Source: Cylindrodendrum hubeiense
Lineage: Eukaryota; Ascomycota; Sordariomycetes; Hypocreales; Nectriaceae
Direction of reading: 5' to 3'
DNA length: 64,000 nucleotides
Assembly (NCBI GenBank): GCA_014621425.1
Contig: JAANBB010000084.1
Coordinates: forward strand, 57,079-121,078
The notes beneath the pieces were generated by a model. That model was given only the letters and a program-made list of their open reading frames with translations, was not told the origin of the DNA and did no database searches. Shown one piece after another: positions 31,871 to 44,166 of the stretch (positions are counted from its first letter, which is position 1; each line of letters begins with the position of its first letter). The position numbers were made by a program, and so were the translations under genes.

Positions 31871-34501
31871 ATTCAATGCAGTGCAGTAGTTGATGACCTA
31901 AAAGTTGTTGATCTTGTACAATCCCTCTTCTGTCGGGCGCAACTTCAACACTTATACATCCTCTTCCAACACTCATCAACCGCGGTGTCTTCCAGTCTCC
32001 GAATTCCTCCTCTCCCCAGCCCGGCGATCATCCTCCGCAACGCCTAACCCCCACATATCACCCCATGGGCTCTCCAAGCGCTCCAACCTGGAGCAGCGGA
32101 GAAATCCCAAACCATCTCGTGGCCCAGACCCGTGACAAAGCGCAAGGAGCAGAAGCCCGTTTCCTGGACAAGGCCACACGGTGCAGCAAGGATCGCCGTG
32201 GATCAGAGATGGTGACGTCTGAAGCACAAGGCGCCGAGCATTACGCCGCTGGGCCAGCGAAAATCGGGGCCGGATACCGCTCCTCGGCAAGATGGTGCCG
32301 AATGGGTGGGTCTCTGCCGGGGTAAGAGCCGCACTTATGGCGATAGAGCCTCATAATGTTCCGGGAGGCGGCGGGAGACGTTTTGGCGCCGGGAGTGGCT
32401 TATGCTGGCAACCATCAGCCCAGAGACGGCAAACGGCCCCTGGCGGATTGGACTCGTGGTGTCTGTGAGAGGCGGTAGAGACTGAAGTCTTCCAATCCCG
32501 AAATCCCTGTGCTCCACAGACGGTCCGAACAGGAGCCGCAATGCACGAGGATATGCAGGTGGTGGAGTGTCAGGTGGGGGCCGGCATGGGTCATGGAAGC
32601 TGGGTGGGATGAAGTGATCGAGGAACCTGATTTTCCATCTGGACGGTCAGCGATCTCTGTTTCGGGAATAATTCAATTGAGCTACCACGGACCATCATCT
32701 CAAGAGCCTAGATGGATGGACGACATTCAAATCACATGTCCCCATCATATCATGGAAATTATCTCTACAAAATAGCACTGGACGATCAATTCCTAGTTCT
32801 TCAAGCACAATGTCGCCTACGAGCCGCCACCAAAATCAGGATGCACCCGGTACACCCGGTCCGGCATCCTTATCTGGAACAGACCGGGAATACCACCAGT
32901 GGAGAAAACCGGCTTTTTGGTTCTCTTTCAATCAGCTGCGATCCCAAATTACGGACACCATTTCTCCAGCTTCTCCTCGAGAATTTCCGGGGCAACGTTT
33001 AAGCTTGGTTCCATAGTTCATCCCCATTTTCCAGCGTGTGAGACATCTCGCCCGCGCAACGGTTTCTGCAAAGAACGTTACCTGCAAGTTTTGTGCAAGA
33101 CAGGTTGCCCGTGTAAGTGGAGAAGAAGTTCAGGCAAGTGACAAGGTAACAATCCATCTGGATCAAGTCAACATGTTCCTGGCTAATGAACCACGGCTTA
33201 AACGATGGCCTCCCTACATGGCTTCCCTGCTCTGCATCATGGGTGCAATTTAGTCACTCGTGACTTATTATATATCCACAGAATAAAGAAATCCAAGAAG
33301 AAAACTCTTTTGCCTCCACAGCGACCCAACTGCTTGGATGGCACAAGAAGCCGAAAAAAGAATCTCCAAGCGGTCATGGCCCATTTCACCCCATTCCGAG
33401 TCTCTCCACAACCTCTCCATGCCCTCCCCATAATCCTCCGTGGCCTCCCCGTAGCCCCATGACCTCCACATAACTAAATCAATTTCATACCACAAGCTGA
33501 TTTCGCCCACTCTCGCCCCTCGAACCAAACCCGTGGGACCCCGTATCCCATTCGGCCCGGGCTCCACCGGCGACCCTTTCCCCGTGGTTGCAGCTCCCCA
33601 CGCAATCAGCCTCTCTGCGTAGAACTCTCCTGTCCGGTGCCCTGTGCCATGAAACGCAGCTTCTCCTTGCTTCATCAGCGCCAACTCGGTAGAGAGAATG
33701 AGGAATTGCCGCCGGAAGTAGAAGACGGATTCCGCGAATCTAAGCCGGAAAACATTGATTACGAGGCCCCGGGAATTGTCCACGGGACGCCGAGGACTGA
33801 TGAATGTCCGGCCAGCTGCGCATGACAGATGAGAGTCATAATATCGTGCTTCCAAATCCAGGTTTATCTCGTGAGCTCACGAAAACCTCTTCCACTCTAA
33901 GTTATCATGTTGTGCCTGTTGGCCATTGTACGAGAAGAACGCAGGGACCCCCAGACCATGCCAAGTGCGGACTTGGCGATCTTGATCAATCTTGGCGATG
34001 ATCCGAGGCGAAAATTGCGGTTGAACTTGCCGACCTCATCTTCTACTAGACCCAAACATTCATGACCCCAAACCTACCCATCAATCGTTTTCTTTCGGAG
34101 AACTTGACCTGATGATAATAATCCTGGGGATCTGCCGATCGCTCGGTATCTCTGGGCTAATTTATGTGGGCCAATGAGGTGAGACTCAACTACTCAATGA
34201 CGTTACATCAAATGCTCAAAGACAATGGAGAGTTTTACTAGTCCCTCGATCTTGAGACCTTACAGAAAGCCTCATTTCACCGTCCAGTAGCTCGCAATTC
34301 ATCTAGCAATTTGTTCTGATAGACGAAGGCTACGATCGCTCTTCTCCCTCCAGAATTCGATGAAGGACAGGGGTCCAGCGACCCACCAGGAAGAATCTCG
34401 TAATCGGTAAAACACCCGCGGACTAACTCCACTCCGGGTACTTGGCCAACGCGCTAGACGCAGTGTCATGTTTACAAGATCGCGATGTATCGAGAGTCAG
34501 A
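31871..34501. other. 2.6 kb intergenic region, no supported gene
   Basis: This is the divergent promoter space between the transporter and the CDC27-like gene. It has a plus-strand 68-codon open frame at 32810-33016 and a minus-strand 195-codon open frame at 33855-33268. Neither shows a domain or splice partner. The second overlaps a pyrimidine-rich plus-strand stretch with degenerate cctcyccat repeats (about 33405-33470), which keeps the frame open trivially. Confidence 0.45.
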
Positions 34502-36748
34502 ATGGAGGCGCAACTACAACTCGTGCACTACTACCTCGACAACGAACTGAATGAGAATGCTCTTTTTGTTACCGAGCGACTGCACGTTTTGGATCCAAAT
34601 GAGCCCACTTGGACCCATCTCCGGTCCCTGTCTTGCTTACGACTCGGTCAATATGCCTTAGCATCGGAATACAGCCGCAATGTAGGTATCAAAGGAGAGC
34701 ACCTCGGCTGCTGCTACATCTTTGCCCTGTCATGTCTACACCAGAAGAATTACGCAGAGGGCATTAAAGCCTTGCAACAGGCTCGATCTCTATGGGCTAC
34801 CCAAGTACAAACTGGTATGCTAGTTAACGTGAAACCTAGTCACATACCAAGCTGACCGAGTTATCCATAGGCGAGCGATCACTTTTAGACCGGTTTTCTC
34901 CAGACTTTTCGTCAGTCAGCCGCCTGCTTGGCAAATTGTACGGGGCAAGCGGAGATGCAAAGACAGCATCTACTCATTTAATTGCCGCGCTCTCTAACCC
35001 ATTTATGTGGGATGCTTTTTGCGACTTGTGTGATAGAGGTGTGCCATCTCAGGTTCATTCTTAGACTTCAAGAAACTGACCACCTAACAATGATCAGGGA
35101 CACCGCTCCAAGTGGCGAACATATTTCAGCTACGAAATATTCCATTGGACATCAAGCCCATCAAAGGAGCATCAATGAAGCCGATCCCAGAAGAGCAAGG
35201 CATTCCTAATCTGATGACCAAGCGCATTATGAATCGCCGTAGATCCCCTCTTATTAAGGAGATAGCCCAACCGCAGGCTAATGGAAGCACTCCATCTGCT
35301 GGAGACGAGATCAAAGCGGCGCGATCGATTGAGAAGCCAGCAACGCGTCCTAGATCAACCCTGAATGAGAATGATGTGGCTGGTGCCAAACTGTCCAGCT
35401 CAAAACTTCCTGAGCTACCTCGGCGGAGGAGTGCTCGATTGATGAAGCAAGAGCCGCCAGTCGCAACCTTGACACACCGTCCAGCTTCCAGTTCCAGACC
35501 TGTTGGAAACACTTCCAAGCGTCTCCCTAGGCCACGGATCCCTGTTCGCCCAGTTGAACAGAAAGCATCATCGCCCAATCAACCCGCAAATGACACAAAA
35601 CCCACTATTTCCATTTCCTCCCCAGATACGAAGACAGAAGAGCCCGTATCTTCCGAACCCACCAAGGCCAGGGCCCAAACGACGCCCTCCTCTCAAACGA
35701 AACTCCAGCAGCTCATTGACCTACTTTCCAAGCTAGGGAGGGGATATTACCATCTCAGCCGATTCCAACCAAAAGAATGCCTCGAGGCCTTTTCCACTCT
35801 CCCGGGAGACCAGCAAGCAACTCCTTGGGTTCTCTCAAAGACTGGCAGAGCACAGTATGAGCTCATGTCTTACAAGGAAGCCAGGTCAACATTTCGAATA
35901 CTCCAAAAAATCGCGCCTTCATGGATGGAAGACCTTGAGGTGTATTCGACTGTTCTATGGCACCTCAAGGAAGATGTAGCGCTAGCATTTCTGGCACATG
36001 AGCTCTCTGATAGCCACTTTCTATCACCACAAACATGGTGCGCTATCGGAAACTCATTATCCCTACAAAAGTCACGAGACGAAGCTATAAGGGCCTTCAA
36101 GCGTGCTTGTCAACTATACCCTCCACTGCCTCAGGCATACTCTCTCCTCGGGTATGAGTACATGGATACGGAGCAGTATGCCGAGGCCACAACTGCGTTT
36201 CGTCAAGCTCTCCAGGTTGATCCACGTCATTATTCAGCTTGGGTTGGCCTGGGCCGCATACAGGAGAAGATTGGGCAGAGCGAGAGGGCGCTCAAATACT
36301 ACCTTGGAGCACATAAGATCAACGCAAGCAATGCGATTGTGATGACTTACATTGCGAGAATGCTTGAGAAAACAAGAAAACCTCAATTGGCCCTGGACTA
36401 TTTACGCCGTGGTCTCAATCTAGACCCGCCAAAGACTACTATTAGCTTGATCAGGATGCAAGCCGCCAGTATCCATTTACGCCTCGGTCAGCCGGCTAAA
36501 GCCTTGCAAGACTTGCACTTGGTCGAGCAATTCGCCCCCGATGAGTCTCAAGTCCACTTCTTTCTTGGCGAGGCATATGCGATGTCGGGAGAAGGAAATA
36601 GGCATCTCGCATTGAAACACTACACTACCGCGCAAAGCCTTGCTCCTTGGGTAAGCTTTGCAATTGATTCAAACAAGCATAAATACTAACTAGTTCCTAG
36701 AGCGAAGACATACATTCAGCCATATTGGCTCTCGGAGAGGATGGGTAA
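34502..36748 (+). CDS. CDC27/APC3-like TPR protein (anaphase-promoting complex subunit homologue)
   Basis: Exons are 34502-34814, 34871-35038, 35098-36650 and 36701-36748, giving 693 residues. All junctions keep the frame. The N-terminus (MEAQLQLVHYYLDNELNENALFVTERL, then CLRLGQYALASEYSRN and HLGCCYIFALSCL) has the arrangement of the Cdc27 N-terminal TPR domain. FMWDAFCDLCDRG...VANIFQ corresponds to the family's NPFMWDAF...NIF block. A basic Ser/Pro linker spans about 190-370, and the C-terminal TPR array (about 375-670) includes LLGYEYMDTEQYAEATTAFRQALQVDPRHYSAWVGLG. Cdc27 proteins dimerise and bind activators in the complex that ubiquitinates cyclins. The linker is short and the sequence divergent, so this may be a second copy rather than the main subunit. 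The tail ends SEDIHSAILALGEDG. Confidence 0.83.
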
Positions 36749-37383
36749 AGAGTGATGAAAGATGGATTGGCATGCTCTGGCTAAAACATCTCGACGATAT
36801 TTTGGAGAAATGGAGAAATGTACATGAACAAATACCGAAAACGGAGTCATTAAAAGCGGAGTCGGCAAGTTATGACACGGGTAGTCTTGAGTGTAGGGTG
36901 GAACTTTGTGCCGGACATGGTTTGGCTTAACTTAGGATGTACCAGAAAGGTTCAAGTGTGAACTCGATGGCGAATTATTGCATTTTGCTGTCCCAGGCCA
37001 ACAGGCTTGGGTCAGCTTACTAACAACAAATCTAAGAACAGTGCCAAGTCGAAGCAAGAGCAAGATGTCTTTCCGTCCTCTTCTAAATAGTAGACCATAT
37101 TGGCAAATGTAGTTAGGACCTGTCTACAGAAGTCGACTATTCACCAGCCATTCATGTAGCTACCAGTACCTTAGGAAAACCACTAGATGATAGCACGTAA
37201 TCAGAGTTTATTCCAATCGCCCATGGAATTTCCTTGTTTATTGCGCGCTCTAATGGTGGGCTTTCGATGTGTCAGGCAGCTCCGTGGGGCATGCAGCCCG
37301 GACAGTGATGCCCCTCGTTCCACCCCTGGCACCAGCGACGCAGCGGACCCATATGAGCATCAATTTGAAGCCCACCAATCACA
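36749..37383. other. Intergenic region, no gene seen
   Basis: 3' side of the CDC27-like gene up to the tRNA. No feature beyond short open frames. Confidence 0.4.
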
Positions 37384-37455
37384 GCCCCGTTGGCTAAGTG
37401 GTATAGCGTGTCACTAGTAATGACAAGATCACTGGTTCGATTCCAGTACGGGGCA
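37384..37455 (+). tRNA. tRNA-Thr (anticodon AGT)
   Basis: A complete 72-base cloverleaf without intron. The acceptor arms GCCCCGT/ACGGGGC pair fully and are followed by discriminator A. The D arm is GCTAAGTGGTATAGC. The anticodon stem TGTCA/TGACA encloses the loop CTAGTAA, with anticodon AGT. The variable loop is AGATC, and the T arm ACTGG-TTCGATT-CCAGT includes an intact B box. The A34 would be read as inosine, decoding ACT, ACC and ACA. It lies alone between two protein genes. Confidence 0.95.
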
Positions 37456-37725
37456 GCACAATCAAGTCCATTCGGGCACTTCTCTTTTTGCAGTTCGGGG
37501 GAATGAAGGTTGGAGGTTGATCTTTTTGGGCGGGGGATCAGTGCGGGGATACCAGGCGTGCGAGTATGTTCTGGTGCATATACATCATTCACATTTGTTG
37601 AGTGAACAGTGATCGATCTATCTTGCGGGTACTCCCCTGGCAACACTAAGCCTGCTGCGCCAAGTTGTTCTGCCCGTTAGTCAACATGAGGAATTGATGG
37701 CCGGGGCTATCTAAAGTCTTCCGTG

Positions 37726-38010
37726 TTATTTCTTCTCTAGTAGATGCCTTAAAGCCTTAAACTGTTGATCGCCGTCAGAAGCGTCGATGCCATCATCAGG
37801 TTCGGGAAAAGCAAATCGCAACCCAATATTCCTCCAGTCATGTGTTGGTGCCATGGCCAGGAGCATCGTCTCCCACTGGCTGTTCCTCATTGTATACAAG
37901 TAGACGTGGAGATGTGGGCTAGTATTACTACATAATGGGTATTGATCAAGCAAGATACTCATCGCACATTGGCCACAGCATTGAACAAGGACGTTACAAC
38001 AGAAGGACAT
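37726..38010 (-). CDS. Possible small protein, weak
   Basis: A 94-codon open frame just beyond the FHIP stop codon on the same strand. Its C-terminal half (WRNIGLRFAFPEPDDGIDASDGDQQFKALRHLLEKK) looks protein-like; the N-terminal half is Cys-rich. No domain, signal peptide or supporting intron was found. It could be a gene remnant or part of the FHIP 3' untranslated region. Confidence 0.22.
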   Translation of the reverse strand: MSFCCNVLVQCCGQCAMSILLDQYPLCSNTSPHLHVYLYTMRNSQWETMLLAMAPTHDWRNIGLRFAFPEPDDGIDASDGDQQFKALRHLLEKK

Positions 38011-38193
38011 TCAGGAACAGGAGCCAAAGTCCGAATTGAAAACGTATCCGCCCAGGCGCGCCGATCTACGAAACACCCGTCTACTACAAAAATGCTCATC
38101 AATCATAAGAATGTCCTCCAGCCGAGCCCAGCGAATTCTCAACGACTTCCAATTCAGCCCTCCACCATCCTCACTTGCTTCTCAGACAGACTC

Positions 38194-41100
38194 TCAAACA
38201 AACCGGACCTCATCGAACAGCCCTGCTCGGACTTGTACCAGGCTCGCCAGTTCAAACAGGAAGGATTGTAGAATCATGACGTTGGTGACAATGTGTGAGA
38301 CGGAGACCGTGCTTGGCTCTTCGTCGTCGTTCTCTTTGTTGGTCTCTGGGGTCTCCCCGGGTCCCCACTAGACTCTCAGTATTCTTGGGCTTGTCTTCAG
38401 CCCTATCTGGAGTAGCTGGCACTGGAGTAGCTGGCTCTGTAACAACTGACTCTGTAGCAACTGACTCTGTAGCAACTGTCTCTGCAGCAACTGGCTCAGC
38501 TTGCTCGGCAACCCCGTTCCCTTCGTCGACATTCTCTTCCTCCGCATCGGGTTCGGTGGGTTCGGGCATGGGCTTCTTGTCGAATTTGAGAGGGATAGGG
38601 TCGACCTTGGCCGCTGGGAGTCCAACCCGCTTAGATAGAATAGTTTGATCAATGGCAGCAAATGCTGCCATCTGGCTGACGACAGGATCGCCCCCAGTCC
38701 CTTGGGATGAACCCGTCTCCTCTCGAACCCGGCTGCGAGACTTGCTTCGACGGGACGCGCTAACTCCTCGCTCACTGTAAATCTCCTTGGGTGGAGCGAG
38801 TCCTGGCTTGGCATTTGGAGTCGCGCTTCCGCTTCCAGAGCTTCGAGTCTGCTCCTTGCGTCCTCGAGGAGTACTTGAACGACTTGGGGTTCCAAGTTCT
38901 GACAGCAAACGATGGGCCAAGCCTTCCAGTGCAGATGGTCGTGAAGGTGATGCACTCCGTGGTACTTCATCGCTCCGGCGATCTGGGGTTTCCTGCAAAG
39001 CAGGAGTCGCCTTTTGTGTAGGAGCTGGGCTGAACAACATGGCATCCGCAGTCTGGAAAGCCTCACGCCGTTGTTGCACTAAATCATCAAACCGCGGGAT
39101 CGTCTTCTTGTACGATACCACCTGCTCTTCCAAGTGCTTGAGGACATTGAGCACACGAGGTACAGACTTCTGGGACCACTGTGGTCGTTGCCGACATCTC
39201 TCCATCGCCTTGATTTGCTCTTGCTCTGCTGACAGTGGCATGTCAAGCTCGTCGATGTCGACTTCTGTGGCCTCATCCTCTGTTAGATCCTCGGCAGTCT
39301 TGTCTTCGTCTCCCTCATATGTGTAGGCACTAGGGCTTCGAGCCAACCATCCCTCGATTTTCATGTAGCCGCAAATAGCCAGGTCCACCAACGTCTCCGT
39401 AACGGACAGGTTGGTTTCCACTGGGTTGATGAAGAAGGTCTCGAGCAAATCCAACAACGCATTCAGGAGAGGGTCATCGGGTCGGAGTGTATGGTCCCCA
39501 ACATCTCTCGGAGCCCCGGGTAGACTGTCAGCAACAGCTGGAAGCCTCTGGTTGCTCGCAGATACCCGTGGTGCAACCAGTTTGATAGAACACGGGTGGC
39601 TCTCCAGTCGGGACATTGTATCTCGGAGAACGCTTTGGTATACCTCGTCAAAGTTGTCCTGGCCACCAATGGTTCCAGCCAGAGTCATCATATACTCAAC
39701 CTCCTGCTCGTGAGCCCCAACAGTTCGACGAGCGTTGTTGATCGACAAGATGTCGGTTCTGAGGAGAGTGATGATGGCGTATCGATGGTGCCGTTTCAGA
39801 ATGGCCGACACCAACTGAAGCGTAACGTAAATGGTCTGCTGGTTTCGCGACCTCAAACAGGCGAGGATCAAGTCCACCAGGTTAAACAGCAATGGCGTGA
39901 CAGTAGTATCGGACTTCTCTGCCATCATGGTGGCGAGATCCATCGACTTTCGCTTCCGCGCAAGGCTGACGGATGACCTTGAGCCGGCCCCGTTTGAGGG
40001 AAGCGACTCAGGCAATGCTAAGAGGTAATGGAGGATAAGATTGATCATGTCGGGGTGGTCTAGTGATTCAAGAATGCGGCGAAGATAGGTTAAAACAGCC
40101 ACAGACGAGCCTCCGTCGATATCAGAGGACTCAAGCAGTGACGGGTATCTGAAAGGTCAGTTAAGTCACATTATGGGTAAACAAGCAAACTTACAGTAAT
40201 TGCTGCAGGAAAATGACTTGAAAGTGCTCCAGCAGGGTTGACTTGACCTCCACCGACCGACAGTGGTTCAAGACGTCCTGCCAAAACAGGAGATGCGATA
40301 AGAAGGTTTCAAGGTGTGATTGAAACTCGGGTGAGCAAGAGCTGATGACCTCGTAGTTGGAGGTCGGGTGTTCATAGTCGGAAAAGGCGAGGATTGGCGG
40401 CAGATCGTGGGGCAAATGGTCGATAACCAGTTTCCGGCTCAGCTGGCTGTACAAGGCGCCCAAGCCAGTGGCCATTAGAGTCGACAGATCGCTCTCGACA
40501 ATCCACTGCTCCAGGGGGCCCGAGCTAGAGGCCGCCTCAATGATATACAGCAGTCCTGTCCGTGCAAAGTCGCCCACTTTACCCTCATGGTGGATATAGT
40601 CCATCAGGATGTAGAACAGAGGGAAGTCGGCCCTCTGCGTGCGGCCAACGAACGTATCGCGGCTATCTCGGTCCTTCTCATCTCGGTGGGGTCCGGCGCG
40701 CTGCGTCTTGAACCATGCGGGGAGGATCTCAGGGTCGAGGCGGATCTTGGTGGTGATGTTGAAGGCGAGTTCGACGACGCGGGATTCCGTATCGAGGCCG
40801 AGGCGTACGCTATTGACGCCGGTGATGCGCACCAGCAGGTTCGTCAGGCTGGCGGAAAAGGTGGCGTTCTCGACAAAGGCCTCCTCCTCGCTCTCGATGA
40901 GGGTCGCGAAGAACAGGACGGCCTCCTTAATAATCCACTCGTTGTACGAAGTCGTGGCGATCTTGCCGATGGGGACGTAGATTTGCTTAATCGAGGCATA
41001 CTGGATGCAAGGGTGGGGTAGGGGACGGCGGCTCTCGTCGCTGAGGATGTTGGTGAGCTCCTGCAGGCGGATCTCGAGGTTTTCGGCGGCGTCGCTGTCC

Positions 41101-41409
41101 CGAGACAGATTGCCAGAGGTTCTCCATGTCGACTGTTGTGATGAGGCTGTCAGTTCATGTGTCGCACGGCACGGCACGGCACACGGCAGTGCAGCCGGCA
41201 CACGGCGCCCGGGGATGGGTCCTCACCAGCAGGTGGCCGTATTCCTTCTCGAATCGATGCAGCCGCTTCGCAGGATCCTTTGCCTGGTCCTTACGGGAGC
41301 TCCCGGAGGAGAGGGGGCTTAACAGGCGCGACCACTGCGTCAAGAGATGATTAGCTGGGGAGCTCGCGGGCGACTTCATGTTGACGGTGCGCCGACTCAC
41401 AAAGTCCAT
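38194..41409 (-). CDS. FHF complex subunit HOOK-interacting protein (RAI16/FHIP family)
   Basis: Links Hook and FTS to early endosomes for dynein transport (known for A. nidulans FhipA and human FHIPs). Proposed exons are 41409-41401 (only ATG GAC TTT), 41334-41227, 41132-40195, 40148-38423 and 38367-38194, giving 984 residues. The first junctions rebuild MDFWSRLLSPLSSGSSRKDQ followed by KRLHRFEKEYGHLL. The body has the RAI16 helical repeats (IKQIYVPIGKIATTSYNEWIIKEAVLFFATLI) and an acidic low-complexity C-terminal part with 15 bp repeats encoding VATES units (about 38441-38500). The last intron is uncertain. Without it the frame ends at 38252 in an Arg-rich tail, but splicing gives SHIVTNVMILQSFLFELASL and an end in LFDEVRFV, the better C-terminus. 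Its donor, gtgcca, is not consensus. Intron 2 contains a CGGCA-rich repeat near 41163-41187. Confidence 0.88.
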
Positions 41410-43194
41410 GGCGCTGTTGGAGTCATCTCCAGGGCGGCGGGGGTGATATACGGCGTGACGTCTGTCCCATTACTCCGTGGGGACGTGTCGATGCAGCGCA
41501 GTTGCAGACTTGCAGTGCTGGCGTCGTGAGCCTCCTGGAACTTGGAAGCCCAAGCATGATCCCTGTCGAGTCAAGCATGTGGCTTGCCGCACGGATCCAC
41601 GACGCAATGCGGCTACCCTTGTCGGGGCGCCGTGGCTGAGCTGATGGTGTGTGGCTGGCGTTTAGGGTAGCCGTCTGCGTTTACATGACACCGCTTGCGA
41701 CGATGGCAACGAGATACATTTCAAATGGGACGAACTCGTGGAATGGGATGATGTTCAGGCTGGAATGACTGCATTTTCTCATACTCACTCATTTGCTAAC
41801 GTGGTGTTTCGGCTGACGTTTGAGGTAACATTGCTATTTGTTCGGAGATTCATGCAGACTGCGCTTACAGGGCCCCATCCATGCATTGATGTGCGGTATT
41901 CTTTGTCATTGTGACAGAATCCTCTCAAATTCATAACATAGTCCCGAGACTAAAGAGCTAATAACTAATAATGAACACCATATTATCAAGAGCCCGACTG
42001 TATGGCAACTTCGACCACAGCACACACAGTTACAGCTCTCCCGGCTGGGGGCTCAACGAAGCTGGTGAGAATGTTACAACTACGAGTCCAAAGCCACCTA
42101 TCCTGAGGTGCAATCTATAGCCCTGGAGAAGGGTTTCAAGACGCCAGGCCGGCTTTCGGCAGCCCGAATTTAGTTGAGATTGAGGCACGGCGGAAGATGC
42201 TTGAGCCAGCGCGGAGGATATCACGAGCTTGACGCAAAGAGTCAACTAGGCTGCTACTTCTTACTTAATTCTATATTCGTCAGCCTTCTTTCATGGTCTT
42301 CTTGACCTAACTAGCCTCAACCTTCACCTAGCTCTTCACGCCCTGTTTGCATAATGTGTTCCTCCACATCTACTGACGGCAGCAAGAAGCCTCCCGACAC
42401 CTTTTCTCTTGATCTAACCCTTACATCTCGCTCTTGTTCTCTTCCGTTTCGTATCTTAAGTCCTAGATACAACATGCGGTCCACCCATAATTTTGAGAAC
42501 GGCTTCGCTGGCAGCCTTGTGATGCGTGAGTGCCGGCCGTTAGAGAGGCTAACACCACCCAAATCATCACCCACAACAGTGGTAAGGGGGTATGGAGCCC
42601 ACCTGTTACATCATTTTCTTTGCTCGGATTTAGCATTCAACTTAGATGATAAGGCCCTGAATGTGCTCGTGGGTGCTCGTGGGCATGGCTAGCAGAATTT
42701 CGAGCCTGCTCTGCCCACCCACGGTTGGATCAGCCCTGCCCATGAACGCATCCGAGCTTAACTTAGACTCCTTACTTAGGTCGCTTTAGAGGCTATTGGA
42801 GTTAGGCTTGGGGGCAACTGAATCGGCGTCGATGTAAATCGGGCGGGCTCGGCGGTACTAGTGGTTTGCCGTCGAACGGAAGGTGTCTCCAGGCCCAGTC
42901 TTGGGCTCATCTCACTCCGAGAGCCCAGGGGTGCGTCTTTGGCACTTTATGATGGCTACTAGAGAGTCTCTAGAGGGACGGCTTGGGGACTATCCAGGTG
43001 TCACTTTGTGTGTTTTGGGACCGGGAATCAAAGTTCAGAAGTTCAGAAGTTGTCTCCCTGGGAGGCTGCAAAGTGAAGCCCCAGTGACAGATATGCTCAG
43101 TTCACTGGCTGATTGGATGTCAATAGTACAGTGCCGATATTGCTCAACCCGCCATAGTCGGCGAGAGCGATATCACCCGCGCCGACTTGAGCGA
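41410..43194. other. Intergenic region, no supported gene
   Basis: Upstream of FHIP. There are open frames at 42354-42692 and, from 42883, one that runs into the heptad repeat described next. Neither shows a recognisable domain. The stretch is AT-richer than its flanks and could hold a decayed gene. Confidence 0.4.
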
Positions 43195-43299
43195 ACTGCC
43201 GAGCAAGTTGATTGCACCGCCGAGAAACTCAAGCACGCTGCCAAGCAAGCTGAGCGTACTGCCAAGAAAGCTGAGTGCACTGCTACGCAAGCCCACCTA
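43195..43299 (+). repeat. Five tandem 21 bp units encoding a Cys/Ala heptad repeat
   Basis: Diverged 21 bp units start at 43195, 43216, 43237, 43258 and 43279, within an open frame running from 42883 to 43383. They would encode TAEQVDC, TAEKLKH, AAKQAER, TAKKAEC and TATQAHL, a heptad pattern like a short coiled coil. The open frame has no other recognisable feature, so whether it is a gene is unclear. Confidence 0.6.
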
Positions 43300-44166
43300 T
43301 CGGACTCGGAGGTCGCCCACCACACCGACTTCCTCGAAGTCACCTATAGTATGATCAACTCATGTGGTAATGACCTGTTCTAGCTCCAGGAGAAGGGTCG
43401 TTGCAATGAGGAGGCGGCAGAGGGCTTCTGGAAGTCCACCCCATCATTCCGGCAGCTCAGAATATGAATGACATAATTTCACATAATGGTCTTGCAGTCG
43501 AATAACGTCGATGGCAAGTACTAACAACTGTCCGCCGACGTCTTTGATCACATGGCTCGTCTCAGGGAGTGAATGAACGCCACTGACACTGTGGGTATAT
43601 CCGCTCTTCTCAACAATGATCTGGACTTGCGGGTCGGCCGCCCCGAAGATGCTCGTCCACCGATTTATGGTGGACGACGCTACCAACTGAGTGAATAGCA
43701 TGGGCATGTAGGTCGAGATAATTTGCGACGATGGACTTATGAAGATTGGTTGACGATGATGAGTCTATGAACTAAGGACTTCAATGTAAGATACCTGATT
43801 ACAACATATTATGGCTTGTACCTTTGTGACATTGGTATATATACCCGACCCAAGTAGCTTTGAACTTTGAACTTTGGGTATCAGCAATGTCAAGTCGATC
43901 GTCACTCCTGGTTTAGATCAATTCGAAATCACATCACATGTCACTGCATGACATTCAGGTGACTGGCTGTTTAGCCTCGGAGTAACCAAGTGTCACTCCT
44001 GAATTGGATCAACGTGCACACATCACACACCGCAAATGAACAAGGGGTAACAAAGTGACTACTTTTATTCTTCTGCACACGCTATTCAATAGCCAGACAA
44101 CTCAACCAAACAAAATCCGCAGTTATAGGCGCTGTCACATGGCATGGTATTGCCATCACCACACCC
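43300..44166. other. Intergenic region with a weak 87-codon minus-strand ORF
   Basis: An open frame at 43707-43444 (minus) has some protein character (MPMLFTQLVASSTINRWTSIF and onwards) but no domain or splice support. Two imperfect copies of gtcactcctgnwttrgatca lie near 43901 and 43992. Confidence 0.3.

Noticed and set aside
31871..31979. Additional upstream coding exon of the sugar transporter
   Set aside because: An acceptor-like ttttag exists, but no in-frame ATG with a consensus donor could be found upstream, and the family normally starts close to the first membrane segment.
33268..33855. Minus-strand open frame of 195 codons
   Set aside because: The C-terminal half is kept open by a pyrimidine-rich degenerate repeat. 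No domain, no splice context, and no good start.
41163..41187. CGGCA-rich tandem repeat
   Set aside because: It is a short simple repeat inside FHIP intron 2 with no evident function.
41630..41680. TTTAGGG-like sequence as a telomere remnant
   Set aside because: Only one isolated match is present, with no tandem array.
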